From positions 175,343,741-175,407,740 of the forward strand of contig CM041465.1 in assembly GCA_023213395.1 (NCBI GenBank): a stretch of 64,000 nt of DNA. Direction: 5' to 3'. The stretch is from Cycas panzhihuaensis. Its lineage: Eukaryota; Cycadophyta. The notes below the pieces were generated by a model. It was not told the origin of the DNA. It saw only the letters and a program-made list of their open reading frames with translations, and searched no databases. The position numbers were made by a program, and so were the translations under genes. Below are positions 1-10,230 of the stretch, one piece after another; position 1 is the stretch's first letter, and each line of letters starts with the position of its first letter.

Positions 1-560
1 ATTCTTCTGATTCCCACATTGCGTCGTCTAAATCTAAAGTTTTCCACTTAATGAGGTATTCTTTGACCTTTCTAGACCATAGTTCTTTTGTTCTTATCTG
101 TAAAATCCCTTGTGGTTCAAAGATAATCCTCTCTTCTTCATCTAACTCAAGGACTGTTATCTGAGGGGTTACCTTTTCCCCTACCTTCTTCTTAAGGCAA
201 GATACATGAAAAACATTGTGGATCTTGCTCCCTGGTGGTAATGCTAGTTAATAAGCTACTTCCCCAAATTTCCCAATGACTTGATACGGTCTGAAGAATC
301 GAGGTGCTAATTTTTGTCTGTTTGTTTATTTCATTGATGATTGCTTATAAGGTTGGAGTCTTAGAAAGATCCAGTCTCCTACTATGAAACTCTTTTCAAA
401 TCTTCTACTATCAGCTTGTTGCTTCATTCTGTTCCTTGCTGCATTCAAATTGTCTTTCAAAATCCTCATTGTTTGCTCCATTTGTTACTGTTATTTGTGT
501 ATTGCTTGCACTTGCGGTGTTTTCATCCATGTGAGTATAGATGGTGGCTCATACCCATAT
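1..560 (-). pseudogene. Element A integrase C-terminus and chromodomain (decayed)
   Basis: Read on the minus strand from about 560 down, the conceptual protein passes an integrase C-terminal stretch (FRPYQVIGKFGEVAY, then LALPPGSKIHNVFHVSCL) and enters a chromodomain near the left edge, with the motif EYLIKWKTLDLDDAMWESE. LPPGSKIHNVFHVS is the usual GPY/F-type tail of plant Ty3 integrases, and the EYLIKWK...WE pattern is typical of chromodomains, which in these elements are thought to guide integration to marked chromatin. In-frame stops occur (for example after GEVAY). The product continues beyond the window. Confidence 0.85.
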
Positions 561-1250
561 AATACCTGAAAAGGTATCATTTTTGTTGTTGTGTGGTAAG
601 TGGTGTTGTACCACCATTTAACCAAATGGATCCATCTATTCCATTGGGTTTGGTTATCAAAAGAAAAATTCCTTAAATATCCTTCTAGCCATTTGTCGAC
701 TACCTCTATCTATCCATCTGATTATAGGTGGTAGGCTGTACTCATTTAATTTTGTTTCCGCTAATTTGAATAGATCCTGCCAAAAATGGCTTATTAACTT
801 TGGATCTCAATCACTAACTATAATTTTGGGAAGCCCATGTAGACGATGGATCTCCTACACGTGTATCTCTGCTATTTGACTCGCTTTTGCTATCAATTGT
901 GTGCCCCTGAAATGTACATAGTTAACTTGTCTACTACTACAAAGATGACGTCTTTCCCTTCAAATCATGGGAGTCTCGCAATATTGTCCATTGAGATTTC
1001 TTACCATTTTTTATATAAAATGGGTAACGATTGTAGCAATCCCAGACTTTTTAAGCATTCACTCTCGTTTCGTTGGCACAAATCGCATTCGGATATATAC
1101 TTGAGGACATCTGCTTTCATTCCCTTGTAATAAAAAGAATTTCATATCTTCTAGTACATCTTATCTATTCCTGTATGTACTGTTGTTGGTACTAAGTAAG
1201 CTTCTTCTATGTCCTCTTTTAATTTGGAAGTCATCAAGATAAATATCTTC
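561..1250 (-). pseudogene. Element A integrase core (decayed)
   Basis: Minus-strand translation gives the zinc-binding half (SECDLCQRN, about 1075-1055), then the catalytic core with VVVDKLT (first aspartate, about 925), IVSD-stop-DPK (second aspartate, about 815) and the downstream WWYNTTYHTTTKMIPFQVLY block (about 615-555). These are Ty3/gypsy integrase landmarks for joining cDNA ends to target DNA. Stops interrupt it at several points and the frame changes, so no functional enzyme is encoded. Confidence 0.8.
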
Positions 1251-1252
1251 CC

Positions 1253-1981
1253 CTACCTCAGAATTAATTCTCCTTGTAATTCGAATTTGGAAGGCTTCTG
1301 GCCTTTAATCTCTTCTAATATCTTCTGCGAAGATGGATTGATCTTATACTCCTTGATTAATTCTTGAGTCCAATTGGGTGTGGCTATTGATATTGCTTTC
1401 AATGAAACTTCTTCACTATTGTCCCTAGGTACTCTCGTGAGAGCATTTGCAATGACATTCTTTTTACCCTTCTTGTATATTATATTGAAATCAAAGATTT
1501 GGAGCTTGCTGACCCATTTCTGTTGTTCGTTTGGCAGTGTCTTCTGATTTAAGAAATATTTAAGGTTGTCATGATCTATCCGAACTATAAACTCATTCCC
1601 TAATAAGTTTTGTCGCCATTGGTGTATGGCATGCATGATCGCCAACATTTCTTTGTCAGAAATAGGTTTGAGCTTCTCCCTATTGTTTAATTCCTTGTTT
1701 TCATAAGCAATTGGTCGTTCATTCTAAATTAATACTACCCCTATTCTGAATCCTAAAGCATTGCATTCTAAAATGAACAATTGTGAAAAATCTGGTGTTG
1801 CTATAACTAGAGCCATGACCATCGTCTTTTTGAGTTTTTCGAAAGCACTTTCTGCTTGTGGATTCCATACAATAGCGTCATTTTTTGTAAAGTTCGTTAA
1901 TGGGGATGCAATATGGGCATATCCTTTTATGAATTTTCGAAGAAATCCTGCTGCTCCCAGGAAACTCCTTACTCCTATCAC
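1253..1981 (-). pseudogene. Element A RNase H and RT connection (two fragments)
   Basis: Two open stretches (1253-1648 and 1724-1981, minus) read as the end of RT and RNase H. The first to be translated holds RSFLGAAGFLRKFIKGYAHI and ends in a damaged RNase H start (LECNALGFRIGVVLI, where an aspartate is usual). The second holds IHQWRQNLLGNEFIVRIDHD and KKGKKNVIANALTR. RNase H removes the RNA strand during cDNA synthesis. A frame break near 1650-1725 separates them, and NVIANALTR replaces the usual N-ADALSR form. Confidence 0.85.
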
Positions 1982-2015
1982 ATTTTTCGGTACTGGCCAA
2001 TTAATAATGACCTAA

Positions 2016-2700
2016 ATCTTTTTCGGATCTATCTTTATTCCTTCCTTTGTGATAACATGGTCTAAATATTCCAGTTCTTCTTTCTTGAACATGCATTTCT
2101 TCTTATTTGCATAGAATTGATTGCTCTATAGAATTTGTGGTACTGCTTTGATATGGTCTAAACGCTCTTCCCATGTTTTACTATAGATCAAAATGTCGTC
2201 AAAGAAGGCTAACACAAATTTCCACAGAAATGGTATGGAAGTTGAATTCATACTGCTCTGAAAAGTTGTTGGGGCGTTCATTAGCCCAAACAACATGACT
2301 TTAAACTCAAATAGTCCCTCATGCATATAAAAAGTTGTTTTGTATATATCTTCCTCTCTAATGCAAATATAATAATACCTTGATCATAAGTCGATTTTTG
2401 AAAAATACCATGCTCCGTGCATTTCATCTAATAAATCATCTATCTGTGGAATAGGATAATGATTCTTCACCGTTAATTTGTTCAATCCTCCGTAATCTAA
2501 ACACATCTGATATGATCCATCCTTTTTGGGATTGACTACGATCGGTGATGCAAATGGGCTTGAACTAGTTACGATGTATCCTTGACTTAGTAATTCCCTT
2601 GTGATATTTTTAATTTCTCTCTTTAGATGATAAGGGTGTCTGTAGGGCCGGATATTTATCGAGACTATTCCAGGTACTAACTCAATGGAATGCTAACAAT
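2016..2700 (-). pseudogene. Element A reverse transcriptase (decayed)
   Basis: Minus-strand translation runs from SPFASPIVVNPKKDGSYQMC (about 2565-2505) through IDDLLDEMHGAWYFSKIDL-stop (about 2390) to the fragment at 2126-2326 with FGLMNAPTTFQSSMN and the active-site box [11 protein letters not shown]. Both catalytic aspartates of the FFDD box are present, but a stop after SKIDL and frame breaks around 2120 disable the gene. The motifs are those of Ty3/gypsy polymerases. Confidence 0.85.
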
Positions 2701-2859
2701 CCTATTGCAGGGGAAGTCCTTGGGGTTCTTTCAATACTGTTCTATGCTCGTCTATGATCTTTTGTACCTCAGTACATCTTCTATCACTATCTTATAACAA
2801 GTCAATATGTATGCAAATGGATTCTTCTTCAATATCATTTCCATGCGATGCGAAGATAT

Positions 2860-3240
2860 CAGTTGTACTAGGGGTGTAGGCAGTGCTTGTAATCTGTATT
2901 TATGCCCTTTCTAACAAAACCACATGAATTGGGTCATATAATTGGTAACTATATTACCCAAGGTCTGTAACCACTGAATTCCTAAGATTGCATCTATTCC
3001 TCCTATAGGCATCACGAACATACATGTATTTATTGAATAGTCTCCGATTTGGAGATTCACCTTCTAACAGTAGCCTCCACAAGGAGTGGTTTTTTCATTT
3101 GCTATGGATACTTGAAATATATTCAAAGATTGTATTTTTAGTCCTAACTTCTTTGTTGTGGCCCTAGTAATGAAGTTGTGAGTGTTGCCGCTATCCACAA
3201 GTATGGCGACTATAGCTCCCTTGATCATCCCTTAAAACCT
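2860..3240 (-). pseudogene. Element A aspartic protease (decayed)
   Basis: Minus-strand reading gives ILVDSGNTHNFITRATTKKL (about 3210-3150), the catalytic D-S-G triad of retroviral-type aspartic proteases, followed by SIANEKTTPCGGYC and the trailing IDAILGIQWLQTLGN (about 3000-2955) that usually links protease to RT in plant Ty3 elements. It lies directly downstream of gag in transcription order. A stop follows GGYC. Confidence 0.8.
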
Positions 3241-3264
3241 AAGGGTTTGGGGTGTAACACTTTG

Positions 3265-4400
3265 TCACGTTATGGCTTGTAGCAAAATTTGAACATTCTT
3301 AGTATCAACTTCTAAGAGTTCATCCACGTCTGCTTTCTCCTCTTGGATCTCGTTAACTTCTTCCTGTTCTTCATCTGGTATTTCCACCTCGTCATTACTA
3401 ATCATAAATATGTTCTTCGTCGGACATTGCTGTTCCTTATTCCACTTCCCTCTATATTTGAAACAAGTCCTCTTTTTGAGATGTTCGACTCTGCTTATTT
3501 GGTTTGTGTCTTTTATTGCCACTAGTGAGTCTACTTTTGTGCCTAATCTGGTCCAATTTGGATTGGATCCCTGTTGCTGGTATGATTTGGTTCTGCGTGT
3601 ATAGATGGACCTATTTTCTCTGAATTCTACTTCTACATTCTTCACATACCGAATTACCTCATGAATATTTGAGGGATTGATATTTTTAATGCGAAATTTG
3701 GTTGTTCCCTTTAATCCGATGATGTATGTCTCCAAAATGTATGCAGCTAGTATTCGTTCTAGTATTAGACACTAAAGCATCTGGAATTGCTCAATGTATT
3801 CTTGGACTGTTCTGTTTTGTTGTTGTTAACTGAGCGAAATAGTCAATGTTCCAAGAATCTTCACACTGATTTATTAGTCCTGCCTTTAGATAGTCCCATG
3901 ATTCTGGATGGCCCAAATTGTTCTTTCGCCACCAATAAAACCATTCTAACACCCTTCCATACAACTGTAGAGATGTTGTCGATATCTTTTCTTTATCTGA
4001 TAGTTCACACTTGGAAATATGTTTCCATTTGTAATAACCAACTCTGGATGTTCCTCGATCTTTCTAGGTTAAATTTCTCTAATGTAAATTTGGTTCCCTT
4101 AAGACCCTTATCTGATTGGAAGCTCTTCTAATTATGACGTTTGTAAGTAAATCTCCTTAAATTCTTTCGTTGTTCATTCCCTTGGTTATCTTGATCTGGG
4201 AATTCTTCATTGATTTCTTCCATGTCTTGGTGTTTCTCTAATGATGACTCTCCCTCCTGTAAATCCAACCTCTTATTTAAAGTTTCAAACAAAACCTGGA
4301 TGCTTTTCGTGGAAGAGATAAGCTCCGACAACAAGTGAGATAGTACTTCTTCTATCCTACTTCCTTCTTCTTCTATTACTGTTGATTGGCGATTCACCAT
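3265..4400 (-). pseudogene. Element A gag (two frames, damaged zinc knuckle)
   Basis: The N-terminal part is 4128-4400 (90 codons, starting MVNRQSTVIEEEGSRIEEVL, acidic and charged). The C-terminal part is 3265-3735. Between them the frame is lost. The C-terminal part has YIIGLKGTTKFRIKNINPS, like the gag of C, and a knuckle CFKYRGKWNKEQQC where the second cysteine is tyrosine and the histidine is glutamine. An acidic tail leads to the protease. Gag forms the particle shell and packages RNA; with a lost knuckle this copy could not. Confidence 0.8.
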
Positions 4401-4702
4401 CTTGTTGGAGAAGAGACTTTTTCCTGATCCTAGTTCTTTTCATGGAAGAGATAAGCTCCGACAACAAGTGAGATAGTACTTCTTCTATCCTACTTCCTTC
4501 TTCTTCAATTATCGTTGATTGGCGATTCACCATCTTGTTGGAGAAGAGACTTTTTCCTGATCCTAGTGCTTTTCATGGAAGAGATAAGCTCCGACAACAA
4601 GTGAGATAGTACTTCTTCTATCCTACTTCCTTCTTCTTCTATTACTGTTGATTGGCGATTCACCATCTTGTTGGAGAAGAGACTTTTTCCTGATCCTAGT
4701 TC
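4301..4702 (-). repeat. 133-bp tandem triplication over the gag start of A
   Basis: GGAAGAGATAAGCTCCGAC recurs at 4311, 4444 and 4577, exactly 133 bp apart, and the whole unit repeats three times with few differences. Each unit contains the minus-strand start ATG and the first thirty or so codons of gag (MVNRQSTVIEEEGSRIEEVL). 133 is not a multiple of three, so the copies sit in different frames. The third copy runs up to the edge of the inserted element M. Confidence 0.9.
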
Positions 4703-4705
4703 CAT

Positions 4706-4942
4706 CCTAGTTCGTAACTTGAAGGAAAACAAGAGAGCACAAGAGAGCACGTCAGAACGCTGGGCAAGTTTATAGTCAATTGACCAAGTTTGATTGATAA
4801 GATAAATGATATGATATCCAAGTTACAATTGGTGCTCAATTTATATGCACATGAGGCCCTTTCATGGAGGGTTGTGCCTGTTCATTAGCACCTAATAATT
4901 AATCAATTAATTAAAGTTTATTGCTTAAGGAGGTTCATAACA
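4706..4942 (-). repeat. M 3' LTR
   Basis: This copy matches 8101-8336 closely. It lacks the first ten or so bases at its left end (TGTTACGAAC in the other copy), so its terminus is rearranged, and it carries a 10-bp internal duplication (AAGAGAGCAC, about 4730-4749). The inner edge ends in CATAACA beside the purine tract. Confidence 0.85.
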
Positions 4943-5361
4943 AGTCCTCCCTCTTGAGATGTTTCGCCCACGAAACATAGTCGAACGATTGCAGTCCTTT
5001 AAACGTACGCTATCTTTTATTGTAGCAGAATCGATTATGCGATTAGACGGATGTTGCAGGTGGTTATTAGAAAATTCTTCTGGTTGAAAACCTTGACGGT
5101 GTTTTTGAAGCGGTCGCTTTCTTGACTTCTTCACTTTGATCCTTGTGTGGTAGGGTTTTAGTTTTATTCAATTGTTTTCCTGATAACGAGATAATTCTTC
5201 CGTCTTTTTTAAATCGTATAAATTGTTCAGTAATATTCATTTCAAAAGTTCCGAGTGTCTTTGAGCCATTGACTACCCAAGACCACATCTACACCTCCAA
5301 CATCGGCGACATAGAAATCTTCTATAATCGACTTCATTTAGCGTGAGGCTAAGATTCTTCA
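4943..5361 (-). pseudogene. M post-protease remnant and 3' end without pol
   Basis: The minus strand reads GVDVVLGSQWLK (about 5307-5270), the linker that in related elements joins protease to RT. After a frame change it continues TLGTFEMNITEQFIRFKKDG (about 5258-5200). No RT motif follows. By about 5000 the reading reaches MFRGRNISRGRTCYE, which overlaps the purine tract of the 3' LTR. More than 3 kb of pol expected for the family is therefore missing between about 5140 and 5020. Confidence 0.7.
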
Positions 5362-6791
5362 TTACACCTTGACCGAGATTACCCTGTCTTCCTCCAACAA
5401 TCCACCGAAACGAGGAGTCCTTAATGGAAATAACCTTAATTGTTGTGCAGTTCGATCAATAAAATTATGTGTGCTCCCTGAATCAACCAAGATTGTTACA
5501 GCTTGATTTTTGATGGATCCTTGTAGCTTTAGGGTATTTGATTGATTAAAACTATTCATAAATGATAGTGACATTTGCGGATAGTCAACCCCGGAAGTAC
5601 TGTAGCTCTCTGGATGTTCTATGTTATAATAATTTTCTTGATTATTTTCTGATTCTTGTTCTTCTTCATCAATATTATCATCTGGCAGTAATCGGATTGT
5701 ATATAACTGGTTCTTTTGACATCGGTGCCTAGGTTCCCACTTCTCCTCACATCTGAAGCATAGATTTTTTCTTCTTAACTCTTCTTGCTCTGTCTTTGTT
5801 TTTTGAATGATTGGTTTAGCAGGTCGATTTGGAACGACTGATACGTGTCTATGTTGAATACTTGGTAGAATATCATGTCGACTAGGAGGAGGAATATAGC
5901 GATCTGTGCCCGTTTTGAGTAGGGTAGTATGTTTATCTTCATGTATTTTGGCTAACTGTATTGCCTTATTAAGGTCCTTTGGTTCTTGGATTTTAACGTC
6001 AGCTTGGATCTCGGTTTTCAGACCATCTATATATAACTGGATAAGTCGATTAGTTGGTATATCTTCTAACACATAGCTTAACCTTGTGAATCTTTGATGT
6101 ATTCTTCCAGAACCCGGTTTGTTTTAATTTTCGTAACTCACAATAATAATCGCGATTAGATAGGGTTTCAAATCGCTCAATAAATAAACGCGCGAATTCC
6201 GTCCAGGTTGGTAGTTGAACTCGAAAAGAAGTTCGTTCGAGAAACTGCCACCATTCGCAAGCTATCCCATCCATATGCAAGACGGCTAACGAAACTTGCT
6301 CTGCTGGCTCAATCTCCATTAAGCAAAAATAGTTTTCCATTAGTTGGATCCATACTCTTGGCTCATGCGACTTTTGCTCCATATTAAAACGTTGTATAGT
6401 GATTTTTTCTAATTTTTTCTTTTTCTGTGTTTGGATATTATGTAAACAATTGAAATATGCTTGGAAACCCACTATCTTCTGTTCTTCAGGAGTCAAATTG
6501 CGATACTCATTAAGGCATTTTCGAATAGCTTCGTTTTTAGTATCAATGGGGACTATCTGAGGACTAGAATATTTTTTAACAGTCTGATTTCTGATATGAG
6601 ATTGTCGACTCATAGCTTCATCCTCCGAATCAGGAACGATCATATCTTCTTTGCTGTTTGTAGCTATGATTGTTAATTTATCCAATATCTGGTGTAAGGT
6701 GTGATTTAATAGAGCATTTGATGTCCGGATCGCCGTGGATCGCTTATGTGATTGGTTCGATGATCTCTTTTTGAACGGTGTTATCTTCCAT
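5362..6791 (-). pseudogene. M gag and protease
   Basis: Two overlapping frames cover gag: 6050-6685 and 5362-6072. A likely original start is the ATG at 6791 (MEDNTVQKEIIEPIT), followed by a stop. The capsid part contains EPRVWIQLMENYF, ACEWWQFLE and WTEFARLFIERF, typical of retrotransposon gag. The knuckle is CFRCEEKWEPRHRC (5768-5727), the spacing common in plant chromoviruses. The protease start ILVDSGSTHNFIDRTAQQL follows at about 5500-5440. Relative to its neighbours this is one of the better-kept readings in the window: only a few breaks over 470 codons. Confidence 0.85.
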
Positions 6792-8100
6792 GTCTTCAGT
6801 GTTTATTATTTTAATAATCGTATAAATACGATTCCACTGTTTGACGGGCGTGTTTAGAATGTTACAACTAGTATATGCTTCTTTTACGATCGCAATTTGC
6901 CTTGCTTTATAGATGTGTAAACTTCAAAAAGAACTTTAAGAGATACGAAAATTTAGAAGAAATATATTTTGACTAATTATGTTATATGAGAGTATTAAGT
7001 AAATACTTAATATATATAAATGATGAATTGAGACAATTGTCACAGAATACTTCTGCAACCCAAGTGACTTCAATGATGTGTTAGATAAATGAAGGCACTT
7101 AAACTCTTTAGAGAGCTTGTTCTAATAATCAAAACAGTCAAAATAATTAAATGATAATCAATATAACATATAACTTATGGAGAGTTAGAATATATATCAC
7201 TTAAAGTTTTCAAAGCAAAGATATTAGTTAATATCTTTTTGCTCCAGAAGATATCTTTATAATCAATATATATTAAAAAATATATAATTGATAAATATAC
7301 CACTTTAATCAAAAGATATACTTACTATCTTTCTCCAACTTACTTATAAATCAAAGCGCTTCACTTAAGGAATTAATATCACTTAATATCTTTTTATAAA
7401 TCAAAGAGAACGCCTTTGGCGAATATGACATTCGATTTATAAATCGAATTTGTAACAAACAAATTCCGGAAGCTTCTAGAAGCTTCCGGACGGACACCGA
7501 AATACAGGACGGACACTGAAATGCAGGGTATGCAAAGATAAAAGGCAAGACAGCGCAGCAAGGCGACGCGGATGCACGACGCAGGCAAGCGGATGAACGG
7601 ATGATCACGCAGACGCAGCGCCAAGACTGACGCGGATGAACGCCAAGATCACGCAGACGCAATCAAGACCGGCGGATGAAAGCGAAAGATATTCGGATGG
7701 TAGCGGGTGAAACGGGAAGATATTCGGATGATCACGCAGACGCAATACGGAAATACCAATAAATGATGAGAGAGGGACGCACGGGAAGATATCGGATGAA
7801 CAGAGATAGCGCGCAGAGAAGGACCGAGACGGAGGAAAGCCAACGAATGGATGTAGAGACGCGGAAACCGAAGACAGTAATGGGCCCAACGCTAAGGATG
7901 ATGAGACAGTGAAAATACAAGACAAACCACGAATGGCAGCAAGACCAACAAGTGGCTGTGCACCCTGATTATTATGTGGTTACGATATGATGGCCGAGTC
8001 CAAGGACAAAGAAGGTTCCAGGATATTGCTCTGAGATTGCTTGCAATGGGTTTGAAAACTCTTGTCCCGTAGGTGCCAGAAGCAATGCTCTGATACCACT
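6792..8100 (-). other. M 5' leader, with primer site and a CpG-rich repeat block
   Basis: This 1.3-kb stretch lies between the primer site (8087-8098) and gag. The portion 7480-7880 is GC- and CpG-rich and built from diverged short repeats around CGGATGA and ATCACGCAGACGCA (about 7599-7618, 7648-7661, 7728-7744). Open frames of up to 106 codons on the minus strand here are arginine/serine/alanine-rich, overlap each other in several frames and match no family I know. I take them as by-products of composition. 6860-7400 is AT-rich with nothing recognisable. Confidence 0.65.
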
Positions 8101-8336
8101 TGTTACGAACCCAGTTCGTAACTTGAAGGAAAACAAGAGAGCACGTCAGAACGCTGGGCAAGTTTATAGTCAATTGACCAAGTTTGATTGATAAGATAAA
8201 TGATATGATATCCAAGTTACAATTGGTGCTCAATTTATATGCACATGAGGCCCTTTCATGGAGGGTTGTGCCTGTTCATTAGCACCTAATAATTAATCAA
8301 TTAATTAAAGTTTATTGCTTAAGGAGGTTCATAACA
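8101..8336 (-). repeat. M 5' LTR
   Basis: Complete 236-bp LTR with ends TGTTACGAAC and GTTCATAACA on the plus strand (TG...CA). The primer site lies just inside its left edge. A TATA-like box on the minus strand (GCATATAAATTG, 8231-8242) marks the likely promoter. Confidence 0.9.
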
Positions 8337-8455
8337 AGTTCCATCTTTGGTGTGTGTGTGTTGGCGGGGGGGGGGGGGGGGGGGTGCGGGAATTGGGCCA
8401 AATTTTTACAGCTTATCTTTGGATTCTTGCTTTGAAACGAAACTCTGATACCACT
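8337..8455 (-). other. A leader remnant with primer-binding site and G19 run
   Basis: This is the piece of A's leader left between M and A's LTR. It contains TGGTATCAGAGTTTCG on the minus strand (8453-8438), a primer site for initiator Met-tRNA, two bases from the LTR end. A run of 19 G (8366-8384), preceded by GT repeats, is present. Confidence 0.85.
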
Positions 8456-9345
8456 TGGTGCAACAACTTTTACTTGTCTTGGAATCTCCTAGGAAAATCC
8501 ATTTGAAAATAACAACTCTGCTAGAAGTATGAAGTGCTCTAATCATATGTGTTTGACCTCTTGATACAAATTGGAGATGAAAAGAGCGGGAACAAGGAAA
8601 ATTATGCTTCCAAAATACAACTAAATCTATTTGCAAAGGTAGCGATGCATATCTTTAGAGAATAACTAAAACCCCAATGATATAGACGCCAAAATTCTCT
8701 TACTATTGCTACCCTCTTCGAGGTGAGGTTCCCTCCAAATAGTGTAGCCCTAAGGGCAAGTAAAATGCAGCCTTAAGGCTGAATTTACAGTACTCCAAAC
8801 TTGGTTCTATGATGACCAAATGAGGCTCCAAATCCTCCTTAAATAGGCGGCCGAAAGATACTAATATGAGTCGCCCAGAAAAGGGGTATAAACCCGCCCA
8901 AAACCAAGACTAGAACTCGGCTAGAACTTTCCCAAAAAACTGGTAAGCTGAAAACTTCAAACGGCTATAACTTTTGTTATACATGTGGAATTGACTTTTG
9001 TCTAAACCGTTGGAATCTTGGTTTAAAGACCTTTGATTTGAATGGCCACATGGTATAGTTTTGACCAAATTTTGGAATGCTACACAACCAAAGATTTTTT
9101 ATTGACCAAGATTGGGTCATTGAGCCTATTATTTGTGGGAATGATGCAAGGATGAATTTTGAAGCTCATAATGGAGCTTAGTCAATTGTCTTATGGTTGA
9201 ATTTCGCAAAATTGGACTTGAGTGAGTTAAGCATGGTCGTACTCTGCGGCACAATCCTAAAATAGACAAATCAACTCACAATGGAATCTCTTTGAGATTA
9301 ATTCCATCCCTTGAAAGGCTTAAGGTTGCAAAGTGACATGAATGT
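8456..9345 (-). repeat. A 5' LTR (right end unresolved)
   Basis: The LTR begins at 8456 on the plus strand (TGGTGCAACAAC; that is, it ends GTTGTTGCACCA on the minus strand) next to the primer site. A minus-strand TATA-like box CCTATTTAAGG is at 8837-8847. No second copy is in the window, so the far end cannot be set by comparison. B is inserted at 9346, and A's LTR could resume after 23516. No coding content. Confidence 0.65.
8837..8847 (-). promoter_or_regulatory. TATA-like box of A LTR
   Basis: CCTATTTAAGG on the minus strand, about 390 bp upstream of the LTR's inner edge; a position expected for an LTR promoter. Confidence 0.5.
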
Positions 9346-10230
9346 TGTTGACTTCAAAGTTCACTACACTTGTGAAATTGGCACTTACCAAGGAATCACT
9401 GATAGTCTAGCTTAGGATATGGTCAACATGCTTCTTCCATTCATTATCATTAAGGGTCTCATACACACAGAACTAGGATACATTTATCTGAATTATCACA
9501 ATAATATCACAATTTCCACACAGCAGTACACCAAATAGCATACATTCAACCTACACAATTATCATGGTACGCATCCAACACAATATTCCACGTAACTCCT
9601 TATTTTATTAAGCAATATATCTCATACATCCAGTTCTGGAATGTATCCTGCATACGTTCCAGCGATAGACACTGTGACTATTACATACATCCAAAACAGG
9701 GAATGTATGCAGAATGCATCCGCTGATCCTCTACTTTGTATCGTCTTGTTGGTTGTCGTACTGCCTCGCGGAAGGAATACTTGGCTCTCACCACTGGAAT
9801 GGTCCTTAATGATCTCCTTAAATGTGTCCCTTTCATGCCTTTTGGGTGAAAGGTTATGCCCCAAAGTCATAACCATACCTTTTTGTCACCAAGGTACCCT
9901 TTCACTTTAACACATGATTAAGTCTCCTTAATGGTGTCTTTTTCGTCCGTACATTTGTACGTGTGCCCATCTGGGTTGACGTCATCGCATCAGGGTACCT
10001 TTGGGTCAGATCTGTCCATATGTACCTTTTTGTCTGCTAGTGTACCAAAACGGTACGCACCCTGTGTTACATACCAAAAAGGTATGTATTATCATACGTA
10101 CCCAGATTGCATATTTCCCACCTTTTTTCACTGTGCGTACCTCCATATGGTCTATACCTGCATTGCTCTGGTCAATACAAGCCTGCATTCCGTCTTCCTC
10201 ATAGTCTATGTGCCAAAATATACCCTAACA
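9346..10230 (-). repeat. B 3' LTR
   Basis: Matches 22625-23511 over its full length with many single-base differences. It contains a short inverted repeat with an A5 loop (ACATACC / GGTATGT, 10069-10087), kept in the other copy at 23350-23366. The inner edge at 10230 is followed by GGACCTGGGATAGA on the minus strand, a weak purine tract. Confidence 0.9.

Larger units (their letters stand above)
4706..8336 (-). mobile_element. Element M: gag-protease-only LTR retrotransposon (chromovirus-like)
   Basis: Two copies of a 236-bp LTR (4706-4942 and 8101-8336) enclose 3158 bp. On the minus strand the 5' LTR is followed two bases later by TGGTATCAGAGC (8087-8098), the initiator-Met tRNA primer site. 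The 3' LTR is preceded by the purine-rich tract AAGAGGGAGGAC (4943-4956). The inside holds gag and protease, but RT, RNase H and integrase are absent: the post-protease sequence runs straight into the 3' end. M thus resembles the non-autonomous GAG-only class. It is inserted in A's leader; AGTTC beside the right LTR is also found at 4698-4702. Confidence 0.88.
1..9345 (-). mobile_element. Element A: Ty3/gypsy chromovirus, 5' part of LTR to chromodomain, interrupted by M
   Basis: On the minus strand the order is LTR (from 8456 rightward), primer-binding site at 8440-8453, leader, gag, protease, RT, RNase H, integrase and a chromodomain at the left edge. That is the order of a Ty3/gypsy chromovirus. 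The 3' LTR must lie left of the window. Element M (4706-8336) is inserted in the leader just before gag; AGTTCCATC stands on both sides (4698-4706 and 8337-8345). All coding parts carry stops or frameshifts. C (24133-27805) is a relative: the RT and gag fragments read alike. The right end of A's LTR is not resolved, because B is inserted at 9346 and may lie inside it. Confidence 0.85.

Noticed and set aside
7351-7925. Overlapping minus-strand frames of 60-106 codons in M's leader
   Set aside because: They overlap in several frames, are biased in composition (S, R, A, C) and follow the CpG-rich repeats; no family motif.
8366-8384. G19 run as a functional quadruplex element
   Set aside because: Single homopolymer next to GT repeats; length is likely unstable and may be a sequencing artefact; no supporting context.
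8443-8456. tRNA-Met-like sequence next to A's LTR, and the same at other LTR edges
   Set aside because: Only 12-15 bases complementary to a tRNA 3' end; these are primer-binding sites, not tRNA genes.
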